Assembly (NCBI GenBank): GCA_030867875.1
Contig: JAOWCC010001634.1
Coordinates: 36,537,867 to 36,601,866, forward strand
DNA from: Actinernus sp. WN-2022
Taxonomy: Eukaryota > Cnidaria > Anthozoa > Actiniaria > Actinernidae
Length of the DNA stretch: 64,000 bases
Direction: 5' to 3'
Below, piece after piece: positions 11,917-21,654 of the stretch. A program made the translations under genes and the position numbers. The notes beneath the pieces are model-generated. The model saw only the letters and a program-made list of their open reading frames with translations. It ran no database searches and had not been told where the DNA came from. Each line of letters begins with the position of its first letter. The stretch's first letter is position 1.

Positions 11917-12046
11917 TTAGCCTCCTCCACAGGCAACTCTAATATTTGCTCATCCCTCTCTTACCACAGGAAGCCCGGTTTCACATTTTTTTTTTCTCAT
12001 TTTTTTTTTCAATTATAATTAGGAGTTGCTTGCGGAGGAGGCTAAA
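11917..12046. mobile_element. Short MITE (130 bp)
   Basis: The ends TTAGCCTCCTCC and GGAGGAGGCTAA are inverted repeats extending about 28 bp inward (AGGCAACTC / GAGTTGCTT). A poly-T tract lies in the middle. Confidence 0.65.
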
Positions 12047-12059
12047 CTCAACTATGGTA

Positions 12060-13450
12060 TATTTAGTTTAGGCAGAGAAAAACTAAAGTTCTCTGAGATT
12101 AGTTTCATTAGTTGGTGATAATTGTATTACAAAGTGATAGCATGACATTTCAGGAAATTAGCTAGTGATTAAATTTCCCCTCGAGCCTTGGTAGGATTTA
12201 TGCAAATTCTCCCTAATCCCCCTTGGCCATAAATCCTCCCTCGGCTCTTGGGAGAAATTTGATAACTAATTTCCCTTATGCCATGCTAAAAATATTAATT
12301 ACTTATAATAAAAACAAATATTTTGGAGTTTTGACTGATTTTACTTACCAGTAACCTGACTGCTAGGTCTATTCGATTTTATTAAATAGGTTAAAAAAAT
12401 CTGCTCTCTCTGTGAATAAATTGAAATCAAGCTATCCTCCATAATTTCTGTGGCTTGGCTTGGAAAAGAAATGATATGAATTATAATAAATTGATCAAAA
12501 GGATGTAAATTGTTGTTTGAGCTACATGTAGGTCCTAGAAAAATATCATAGTTGCATGCCATGATTATGGAAGAAGTATATAATTGTACAAAATGTTGCA
12601 ATATACCAAAACAGACAACTGAGAGAGTGTTAGGGTTTGGCAGTATTTATTAACATAATAAAAAATGTTATTACAATGTATTTTAATATATTGCAATTTA
12701 TTTCAGTACATGATTGAAAAATAATATTAATAGTGATACAAAAGCTGGATGGTATATTACTAGTATGGCTGCTCCCCTTAAGCACAAGATAGTTGGTTTA
12801 TAAAATAGGTACTGCCAGACTCCAACCTGATCAGCTGATTCTGAACATCTAGATTCATATTAATAGAATTATTAATATTTACTTCAACTATAAATTATGG
12901 AAATTAAAATAATTGTACAAAATTTGAAAACTAAAGTTAGGTGATTTAAAAAAAAATTAGGTAGTCATTGTTGCATTTTTTATTGCCATTATTAGCACTG
13001 TCAACAACATCAATATTGTTTTGCATTAATATCATCACTAGTAACATTTCCATTGTCACTATCATCATTGTACATTGTCAAATGACCCATATCTCATTTT
13101 CTTTATGGGTAATTTTGGTAACTTTTCGAGTAGCCATTTGTTGATAATGGCCCAACATTACAAGTCAGTTACTATCATCATCATCATTTCAATTTAATAC
13201 ATACAAGCATACACTATACATATATAATGATATATGTATCAGGAGCTATTAGCCATCCATGCAAGTGAACCCTTTTGGTTCATCAATAATGCGTTTTCTG
13301 AAATCCTCATCACAAACCTTCTAAAGACCTACCCCAAAATTTCCAAAAACCCTAACCATTTCTAACCCAAAAGTACGACTACACCCGAGCTATAAATTAT
13401 GAAGGATTTTTCACAGTTTTTCAAGTGATCATTTGAAGTGGCAGGGTATT
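12060..13450. other. No recognised gene
   Basis: AT-rich sequence, interior of the larger inverted-repeat structure at 10755-13670. Open frames here are short and lack family signatures. Confidence 0.5.
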
Positions 13451-13831
13451 CTGCATTGAGGTTTCTCTCTTTTGATTTTACCTGTAGAAAATGGACTTGT
13501 GCTATCTGTGAGTCAGAGGGAACCTGTCACTCTTATTTAAGCGAATAAGTATTTATAATCAGCTGATTTTTTACTCACTCTGGATATTTATTGAAGCCTG
13601 GAGTGTGGGCCGACATCTCCGCGTATATGCGTATTTTCAAATTCCATCGCTTTCTCAGCTGTTCATTGGAGGCAAATATGTGAAAATAATTCCTAGATCC
13701 CTCTTTTCTGGCTATTATTTGTACAATTGGAATTACAGAAGTGGAGATGAAGTAGCTTTTTCATCCAAACTCGCGACCAACAACAGAGCAAATAGTAAAC
13801 GCTACGTAACATCTTAGGAGAATATCTTAGG

Positions 13832-14359
13832 AGAATATCTAAAATTAGAAGTTATCTATCTGAAGAGTCTACAATAGCACTCATACATGCTTTCATAACG
13901 TGTAGGTTAGACAACGGGAACGCCCTTTTGTACGGACTGCCTAAATATCAGATCCAGAGGTTGCAGTCCGTACAGAACTGCGCTGCTCGTCTTGTTAAAC
14001 GCCTATCTAAATTTGACCATGTTTCGCCTTTACTTTATGAGCTCCACTGGCTACCTGTGGAGCACCGTATTGTTTTTAAGATTTTGTTATTAGTTTTTAA
14101 GTCTCTAAATAACCTAGCTCCTATTTATATCAGTGATTTATTAAAGAAATACATCCCTAACCGTAATCTCAGGTCTTCTCATAGCTCTTTACTTGCAGTT
14201 TCCAGGTCCAATCAAAGGACCTATGGTGACAGAGCTTTCGCGGTAGCTGCCCCGCGCCTGTGGAATGCTCTGCCCATCGACATGAGAAGGCCTGACATGT
14301 CAATTACAATTTTTAAGAAAAGTCTGAAGACTTACCTTTTTGGGAAAGCTTTTTTGTAA
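13832..14359 (+). pseudogene. LINE ORF2 C-terminus (CR1/L2-like)
   Basis: An unbroken 175-codon stretch runs from RISKIRSYLSEEST through LQSVQNCAARLVKRLSKFDH, LLYELHWLPVEHRIVFKILL, LAPIYISDLL, RAFAVAAPRLWNALP and FKKSLKTYLF to TAA at 14357. The blocks QN.AARL, LHWLPV..RI.FK, LAP.Y..DLL and LWN.LP are the standard C-terminal signature of L2/CR1 LINEs. The RT palm is missing, so it is a 5'-truncated copy. The 3' end is an (ATT)n tail at about 14430-14460. It is the best-preserved LINE tail in the window, so probably fairly young. Confidence 0.88.
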
Positions 14360-14429
14360 ATATTAATTTTATTTTTTAATGTAGTAATGTAAAGCGCCAT
14401 AGTGCAGTTAGTGGATATGGCGCTATATA

Positions 14430-14461
14430 AATTTATTATTATTATTATTATTATTATTAAC
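14430..14461 (+). repeat. (ATT)n tail of LINE
   Basis: TTATTATTATT run that closes the LINE 3' UTR (TATGGCGCTATATAAATTTATTATT). Confidence 0.85.
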
Positions 14462-14950
14462 CGACAACCCGGAAGCCTCGCTTTCAATCCAAGATGGCCG
14501 AAGTGCGATAATAGCGAATTCTCAGTAGCCAGACTTCGAGGCTAGCTGAACAAACTTCAATACTTGTCTTGACTAGTCGATTTTCTTTGCATTTTCAAGA
14601 TATAACTCTCAAATTTGGAATTTTGACTAACTTCGAGGTGCTCTTTTCAGCAGTATCGGCGGTTTCGCTGTTATACGCATACAGTGTGTATATCGAAAGT
14701 TCAAAAAACCGCGAAAGGGTATAATTGAAACTGAGACAAAAAAACAATGAGAAATCTGCAAGTTTGTCCAGCAAGCTTCGGAGTTAGTTGACTGAGTTTT
14801 CGATAATTGTATTCTTTCGACAGTCGCTGTGGTTTTCTTCATAACAGAGAAGAAAAACATCGAAAACAAGTTAAATGCTATATAACAAAGATTTTGATCC
14901 GTTTGATCAGTTTTCATACGCTACTCTTCCGCGAGATATGATTTTATACT

Positions 14951-15757
14951 ATCCAAAAATGGGGGGTTTCTTGGTGTAGCAAGGCACCACATGACGTCAT
15001 TCTTCCCCTATCTTGATTATTCATTGCAAAGCACCAAATGACACCACGTGTGTTGAGTGTAGTGATACACCAGCACAAGAGGAAGACCTTTCCCAATAAT
15101 TCTAAGTCTCAAGTCGTTGTCCCACTGTCCCAGGACAACGGGACAACCACTTTAACGAAATAATTCTAAGTCTCAAGTCGTTGTCCCACTGTCCTGGGAC
15201 AACGGGACAACCACTTTGACGAAATAATTCTAAGTCTTAAGTCGTTGTCCCTAGGCCACTGTCCCAGGACAACGGGACAATCATTCTTTATGCATACTAA
15301 TGTTATAGCTGAGAGACCGGGACAACGAGACAACGGGACAACCACTTTGACGAAATAATTCTAAGTCTCAAGTCGTTGTCCCACTGTCCCAGGACAACGG
15401 GACAACCATTCTTTATGCATACTAATAAGTATAGCTGAGAGACCGGGACAACGAGACAACGGGAAAACCACTTTGACGAAATAATCAGTCTAAGTCTCAA
15501 GTCGTTGTCCCACTGTCCCAGGACAACGGGACAACCATTCTTTATGCATACTAATAAGTATAGCTGAGACCGGGACAACGGGACAACCACTTTGACGAAA
15601 TAATTCTAAGTCTCAAGTCGTTGTCCCACTAGTACTGTCCCAGGACAACGGGACAACCATTCTTTATGCATACTAATGATATAGATGAGAGACAGGGACA
15701 ACGGCACAACGGGACAACCACTTTGACGAAATAATTCTAAGTACGAAATCTGCTCTA
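14951..15757 (-). repeat. Palindromic GTTGTCCC satellite array, copy 1 (inverted to 19262-20096)
   Basis: After a unique lead-in (14951-15090), about six units of roughly 120-125 bp repeat to 15745. Each unit holds a near-perfect palindrome, GTTGTCCCACTGTCC(C/T)(A/G)GG followed by ACAACGGGACAAC, plus the block TTTATGCATACTAATAA and AGCTGAGAGAC. The array, including its unique lead-in, occurs again in opposite orientation 3.5 kb to the right. The last unit runs into TACGAAATCTGCTCTAG, which is also the terminus of the MITE at 63467-63655. Confidence 0.85.
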
Positions 15758-16502
15758 GCTGGAAAACCGGAATGTTGTGTAAGCTCCCTAGATGAGCTCC
15801 TACTCCTGGAGCAAACACAAAGAATATATATGTTTAAATATAAAAAAAAAGGGAATTGGTGTGGTATGGAGGAGGAACGCAGGCTCACACAAACAGCTGG
15901 TAATCGGGCCTAGTGCTTTATATAGTGCATTCACGCACTTTAATGGTTCTGGATTTCGCGTGCTTCACGTCTACAACGTAAACTTTGCAATTGCACTGAA
16001 TTCAACTCATTCGCAATTTTACAGGTTTGTCGTTACCAAAGTGTTCTTAATAAAGCGCGTGAAAGTTTATACAAGTTTAAACCTGTTCAGCTGCCTCCTA
16101 CTATATACTATACTCGCTACTCGATCGCGAGGTTTTGTTAATAGTTTTCCAATTACACAACTACACGGGATATATTAAGCAATTATTCGTGAACTTAGAT
16201 GACATTCAAAATACCTACGAGAAAGAGGGGAGAGATTTTGCCATTTCCACGCCGCCGCCATGTGTACTTCCACTGAAGACAAGCCTCCTGCTAAGAAAGC
16301 ACGTCTAGCAAACTGAACATTACCACAGGCGTAGCCAGCCATTTTCCTCTTTAAGCCCCGAAGGTACAAGCCAAACGAGCGCTGAAGGCGCGAGCTCCTA
16401 GAGGGGTCTGGGGAAATGTTTTGAAATTTTCAAGCTCTGAAACGCTATTTCCAGCGTTTTCGATGCAATATTCCTCGTCATGATTATATGTTGGGGGTTG
16501 TG

Positions 16503-16568
16503 GGTCGATTGAATAGTGCAGTGGATAGCGTATTCGCCGTGCTCACGCAAGGGTTAGAGTCGAGTTTC
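16503..16568 (+). repeat. tRNA-like SINE head (weak)
   Basis: TAGTGCAGTGGATAGCG resembles a box A/D-arm, and GGGTTAGAGTCGAG resembles a degenerate box B at the right distance. Confidence 0.4.
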
Positions 16569-17241
16569 TAAATGATAAAAGTTATATAAAAATATAGCTG
16601 CCACAGCAAAACAAAACAAAATCACCAAAATTCATGTTAAGCCCGGGCTTAACTTAATTGAGTTACAGTAGAATCACGTTAACTCGAACACGCAATAACA
16701 ATGGCAATTTCCACTGGTTTGTTTTTAACAGCAATTCTCGCTAAACTCTCGGTAACTTGCCCTTCTGGTTTTTTAATTACTTCCCCTTGTTGTTAACGGT
16801 TCTACTGTATTCGCAACATTATCTTTTTAGAAGTTAAAAAAAAAAATCATCACAGAATCTGTGTAGTGACAAAGCAATTCGGTTATTTATCTCGGTGAAC
16901 AAAATATCCTCGTTCTAGAATTACCAATAATCAGTAATTGGCTTTTGCTCTTCAATTATCAATAATCGCTAATTCTGGAACACAAATTAAACAATGACAT
17001 TCTTAAAACCAGTCAAGGATAAAGATACCCTGGTTCCAGAGGGGCTTGCTGCTAAACGAGAATTCGAGTCGTGAAGCGACTTGAACGGAGTCGCGATGCG
17101 ACGAGAGTCGAGGAGCGAAGAACTTTCTCAACGATATACATTTAGAACGAAAAATTACTCTTAATCGTGAAACTTCTCAAAACCTCTGGCACCCAGGGTA
17201 GGATAAAGATAAACAATTGTCCAAATCCGAACGGCGGTAGA

Positions 17242-17321
17242 CGCGCTTAGTGTAGTGGTCGTGACGCCTGCACTGCCAAGCACAACACGCAAACGATTAC
17301 GAGTTCAAGCCCGAGTAGGAG
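17242..17321 (+). repeat. tRNA-like SINE head
   Basis: TTAGTGTAGTGGTCGTGACG (box A-like), CTGCCAAG (anticodon-loop-like) and GAGTTCAAGCCC (box B-like) are in tRNA order and spacing. The 5' and 3' acceptor halves do not pair. Confidence 0.45.
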
Positions 17322-17560
17322 CGCTCAAAAATATTCTTTCTCTCGTTTACCTTCTCTTCTTGTTTACCTGTGAACCCTAGCTCCAGGTGAGTGAGAACCC
17401 GTCGTCTACCCGCGAACTCGTCCGATGGTTATGGTTCGGGTTAGGATTCGTCGTAGTATTACCAATAATCGGTATTTCAAGCGTGTTTGCCATTTACTGA
17501 TTATTGGTAATTGTAGAGCGAGGATGCGTTGCGGTGAAGCAAGTTAGGTTCAGTAACCAA

Positions 17561-17735
17561 CTGTAACCAGTTCGAGTTCGCGGTTAATTCCGACATTTTG
17601 AAAGGGGTGCAAACATGGCGCGAAATACAGTCTTTGCATGGGAATCCGGTGCCAAATAATTTCCATAAAATAGAATTTCTGAAATATTGACTGTCTGCAA
17701 ACTTTATAAGATACCAGGTAAAAGATGAACTGATA
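17561..17735 (-). mobile_element. Foldback MITE family A, partial copy
   Basis: This shares the ordered blocks CAGTTCGAGTTCGCGG, TTTTGAAAGGGGTGCAAAC, GGCGCGAAATACAG and TTTCCATAAAATAGAATTTC with the fuller copies at 20135-20520 and 42425-42705. Only one half of the foldback remains. Confidence 0.65.
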
Positions 17736-17950
17736 ATTAATATAATAAATACATATTATTAGGAGCATTATAATGCGACTCAATGCTTTCAGTTACAGAT
17801 CAGTAACTATAAAAATATATTACAACTATGTATATCAACTTGAGAATGTGGATAAATTATACATAAAATAGAGTTTCTATGGTACATAAAATAATCAATT
17901 ACAGCAGGAAATGTCACTTAGGAATTTTTTTTTTGATAGTTTGGATTTGA

Positions 17951-18191
17951 ATAGGAGATATTGTAGTTGAGTCTACGAATAGCAGTTTCAGCGGTATTGA
18001 CCCGAACGCCTCACTTCAATGTAATGAAGCGCCATTGAAACCATCATTCTTACACGACACCAACACCCTCCTAAACAAGCACGACTAATTTAGATACACA
18101 GTTTGAATAGCGCTTCATTACATTGAAGTGAGGCGTTCGGGTCAATACCGCTGAAACTGCTATTCGTAGACTCAACTACAATATCTCCTAT
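17951..18191. repeat. Perfect 81-bp inverted repeat
   Basis: 17951-18031 and 18111-18191 are exact reverse complements over 81 bp with a 79-bp spacer, by direct reading. The arms begin ATAGGAGATATTGTAG. Perfect identity suggests a recent event or active homogenisation. The right arm abuts a decayed LINE C-terminus. Confidence 0.85.
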
Positions 18192-18195
18192 TGTA

Positions 18196-18378
18196 CTAAT
18201 GAGTTAAGTTGCCTAATGTTTTCTGAAAGTAAGTTCCAGAGCCTAGGAGCCACAACTGAAAACGCTCTGTCACCATAGTTACAAGTACGTGATCTGTAAG
18301 GACACGATTAGGCTGATAGAACTCTAAGAGTTCCGAGATATATGTAGGTGCTAGACCGTGTAGAGCGCCCTCCCTCAA
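18196..18378 (-). pseudogene. LINE C-terminal fragment
   Basis: The minus-strand frame reads ALHGLAPTYISELLEFYQPN, then degraded ERFQLWLLGSGTYF, matching the LAP.Y.S.LL and LWN.LP blocks of L2/CR1 LINEs. It is heavily mutated. Confidence 0.6.
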
Positions 18379-18495
18379 ATAAGTGCCCCCCTCGATTAAG
18401 CGTCCCCCTTGTGCATGACATTCGAAATAAGCGCCCTCGATTAAGCATCCCCCTTGTGCAAGATATTCGAAATAATCGCCCCACTCGATTTACCC
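18366..18495. repeat. Imperfect tandem repeat, about 47 bp x 2.5
   Basis: The unit contains CTCGATTAAGC, CCCCCTTGTGCA and ATTCGAAATAA, and is repeated with drift. Confidence 0.65.
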
Positions 18496-19261
18496 CCCCC
18501 ACCCCTTTCCCTGTACCGTACGGTACAGTAAAAGATTAACAGAAGATGACATTACTTGCGTTTTATTGAAAAGTTACGGCATGTCCTTATATGTATAACT
18601 AAAGTTATTTTGGTGATAAGTTTCTTTTCATCACCTAATCAGTGAGGACGATGAAGATGATGACGATTTGGATATTACCGAATCTAGTGACTGAATACCA
18701 TACCGTTATACTGAACGTACCTGAAGTAGTTACCGTATTGCAGCAATCCAGACTGTGAAAAACGTTACTGTTAATTGTTTATAACTTCAATTATTTTCAT
18801 TTCAAAATACTTGTTATCGCGCAACGAAAATATTTCCGAGTTCAAATCACGTTTTTTTAATATTATACTCTAATGAACGAACATCAAACATTTAATAGCT
18901 AAACTGCATTAAACACAAACAACAGATCAGGGGCGGGCATCTCGTTTATTGATACTTGTCGGACATGTATGCTTTGTTAATTACAGTAGTATATAATGTT
19001 GGCCAATCACGTCTATATAGATGTGTAGTCAGTAAATTTCTTCTATTCTCAACTTATGTCCTGAAGAAAATTAGGTATCAAGGTAGAGAAACGCCTTCGA
19101 ATGATTCTTACATGTTAATCACTCCTCTTTATACACCCTCAACGTTATCCCAACGGGATTATGTAACTTGTTTATATAACATAACAACATACTGCATTAA
19201 TTACTACCCACTTGTGTACATTCCGTAACGCAACTAAATATATTTAAGCGCCCCCCTACGG

Positions 19262-20096
19262 CAAGAGACTTAGAATTATTTCGTCAAAGTGGTTGTCCCG
19301 TTGTCCCGGTCTCTCAGCTATACTCATTAGTATGCATAAAGAATGGTTGTCCCGTTGTCCTGGGACAGTGGGACAACGACTTGAGACTTATAATTATTTC
19401 GTCAAAGTGGTTGTCCCGTTGTCCCGTTGTCCCTGTCTCTCAGCTATACTCATTAGTATGCATAAAGAATGGTTGTCCCGTTGTCCTGGGACAGTGGGAC
19501 AACGACTTGAGACTTATAATTATTTCGTCAAAGTGGTTGTCCCGTTGTCCCTGTCTCTCAGCTATACTCATTAGTATGCATAAAGAATGGTTGTCCCGTT
19601 GTCCTGGGACAGTGGGACAACGACTTGAGACTTATAATTATTTCGTCAAAGTGGTTGTCCCGTTGTCCCGTTGTCCCTGTCTCTCAGCTATACTCATTAG
19701 TATGCATAAAGAATGGTTGTCCCGTTGTCCTGGGACAGTGGGACAACGACTTGAGACTTATAATTATTTCGTCAAAGTGGTTGTCCCGTTGTCCCTGTCT
19801 CTCAGCTATACTCATTAGTATGCATAAATAATGGTTGTCCCGTTGTCCCAGGACAGTGGGACAACGACTTGAGACTTAGAATTATTTCGTTAAAGTGGTT
19901 GTCCCGTTGTCCTGGGACAGTGGGACAACGACTTGAGACTTAGAATTATTGGGAAAGGTCTTCCTCTTGTGCTGGTGTATCACTATACTCAACACACGTG
20001 ATGTCATTTGGTGCTTTGCAATGAATAATCAAGAGAGGGAAATAATGACGTCATGTGGTGCCTTGCTACACCAAGAAACCCCCCAAAAATGGTATG
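19262..20096 (+). repeat. Palindromic GTTGTCCC satellite array, copy 2 (inverted)
   Basis: The same unit as 14951-15757, in the opposite orientation. The units start with ATGCATAAAGAATGG, then the GTTGTCCCGTTGTCCTGGGA palindrome, then GACTTGAGACTTA and ATTATTTCGTCAAAGTGG. About five to six units are followed by the shared flank containing TCTTCCTCTTGTGCTGG and CACACGTGATG. Alternating 120- and roughly 125-bp units differ by an extra GTTGTCCC. Confidence 0.85.
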
Positions 20097-20134
20097 ATAG
20101 TCTTGTAGCACAAGATCCGATAAAGCTGTCAGAA

Positions 20135-20520
20135 TATTGTGGAGAAATTGCGCGAAATACAGTGTTTGTGTGGGAATCCGATGCCAAATAATTTCCATAA
20201 AATCCAATTTCTGAAATAGTCAAGATTAACTGATAAAAAATTGAGGGATGTAGCGTACAATCGTGTTTTCAGTTTTCTATTGTCTGTAAATTTTCTCGCG
20301 GACTTTGAATCGTTATTACAGACATGCCAATGTTTGGAAAACTGAAAACACGATTGCACGCTTCCCAACACAGCTACACCCCTCAATTTTTTATCAGTTA
20401 ATCTTTTACCTGCAGACAGTGAATATTTCAGAAATTCGATTTTACTGATTTTGGGATTCCTATACAAACACTGTATTTCGCGCCATGTTTGCACCCCTTT
20501 CAAAATGTCGCAATTATTTA
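20135..20520. mobile_element. Foldback MITE family A, full copy
   Basis: Both halves are present as inverted repeats: GCGCGAAATACAGTGTTTGT, ATTGAGGGATGTAGCG and CGTGTTTTCAGTTTT on the left mirror AAAACTGAAAACACGATTG, CTACACCCCTCAAT and CACTGTATTTCGCGCC on the right. Related copies are at 17561-17735 and 42425-42705. Confidence 0.75.
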
Positions 20521-20576
20521 ATAAACAGCGAACTGGTCTATGATTTTAGGACGGAGTTTGGGAATGACTATTATGC

Positions 20577-20680
20577 ACTAGTCAATGTAAATCCCCGCAC
20601 CCCCCTCCCATCCCCCCCCCCCCCCCCCCCGGCCGGGACATAGCGGCGCATTAGCGGGGAATTTGCAGTGATTTGATGAC
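20577..20680. repeat. Poly-C tract and TGCACTAGTC element end
   Basis: TTATGCACTAGTCAATGTAA leads into an 18-base C run at about 20612-20630. The same start, followed by a C/G-rich core, occurs at 43033-43144. Confidence 0.5.
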
Positions 20681-21533
20681 AAAAAGGACCGCGGCTACCG
20701 GGGGCCTTTTGAAAGCTTCAGAACTGCATACAAAAATCAGCCTGGGCATGGAGCGGGGCATTTTCTTCCGACGGAGGAGAGACTGGTAAATGTTTATGTA
20801 AATCAGGACGAAATTAGACACTGATGTTTTATTAATTTCCTTTGTTTTTGCTTCATGAATTATTAAAGAATTTGATAACATTGGTTATCAATTTTGTGCG
20901 CATAACTGCCAAAACAACGTTTTTGACAACATTTATACAATTTACAAATTACAAATTATCGAATTAGAAAAAGCGTTATCAGGAGTCTATAAAACAGCAG
21001 AAATGCTTTAAATAATAGACCCCTATGAATTAAATTAGGGTGGGGAAATTAGTGGATTTTTGAGAAATAAGGAAAAATGAAGATATTATGAAGAATGAAA
21101 TTTAGATTTTTACGTTAGTAATTAATAGATTGGCACCAAATTTGTCTGCTATCAACCCGATGTGCTCTCACGAGTGGATATCCAAGAAATTTGGTGCACA
21201 TTAATTCCTTTTGCCCGTCTTTTATTCCATCCTCAATTCTCACCCATTTTCCTATAAATTCAACTGTAGCGTCCCTTAACTTTGTTCGATTATTTGCTTT
21301 ATATAGTTATTGTATTTTGCGTTGGCTTAAAAATAACTCTCCTCGTTTGTCTGAGTTTGAATTTGGGTTATGTAAGTTGAAATCAAGGATTCTTTGTTAA
21401 GATGCTAGTGTCAATACTCTGTTTAACATTTGGTTACCTGAACAGGAGCAGCTGAAATCTTTACTGATTTATAATTGATAACTTTCAGCAGAGAAGTGGC
21501 TTCCCGCCAGATCACAAATCCACTTAATTGGGC

Positions 21534-21654
21534 ATGATGGAGCTGCAAATGTTACTGCTTGTTCATGCTTTACTCCTTCCTATATCCTCTTGTGCTGCTG
21601 ACATTTTACGAAATGAGTGCATGGTGATTGCGAAATTCGACAACGTTCTAAAAG
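21534..21654 (+). CDS. Exon 1: signal peptide and start of PAN domain
   Basis: Tandem ATGs at 21534 and 21537 start MMELQMLLLVHALLLPISSC, a classic secretion signal. ADILRNEC then opens the PAN domain. Donor AAAG|GTAAGT is strong and leaves phase 1. The next exon supplies AC to complete Asp, giving NVLKDRSLTNHV across the junction. Confidence 0.78.

Larger units (their letters stand above)
10755..13670. repeat. Large inverted repeat, about 200-bp arms, 2.5-kb spacer
   Basis: The left arm (about 10755-10955) includes GAAAGCGATGGAATTTGAAA and CGCGGAGATGTCG. The right arm (about 13455-13670) is its imperfect reverse complement, with TTTCAAATTCCATCGCTTTC and CGACATCTCCGCG. Both arms carry TTTTACCTGTA-type sequence. 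The AT-rich interior has no recognisable transposase, apart from a small nested inverted repeat at 11917-12046. It may be a non-autonomous DNA transposon of about 2.9 kb. Confidence 0.6.

Noticed and set aside
19381..19818. Repetitive open frames LSRCPGTVGQRLETYNYF
   Set aside because: Translation of the palindromic GTTGTCCC satellite on one strand, with the same in reverse at 15303-15888.
14951..20096. CRISPR-like array
   Set aside because: Units are 120-125 bp with no unique spacers, contain internal palindromes, and the genome is eukaryotic.
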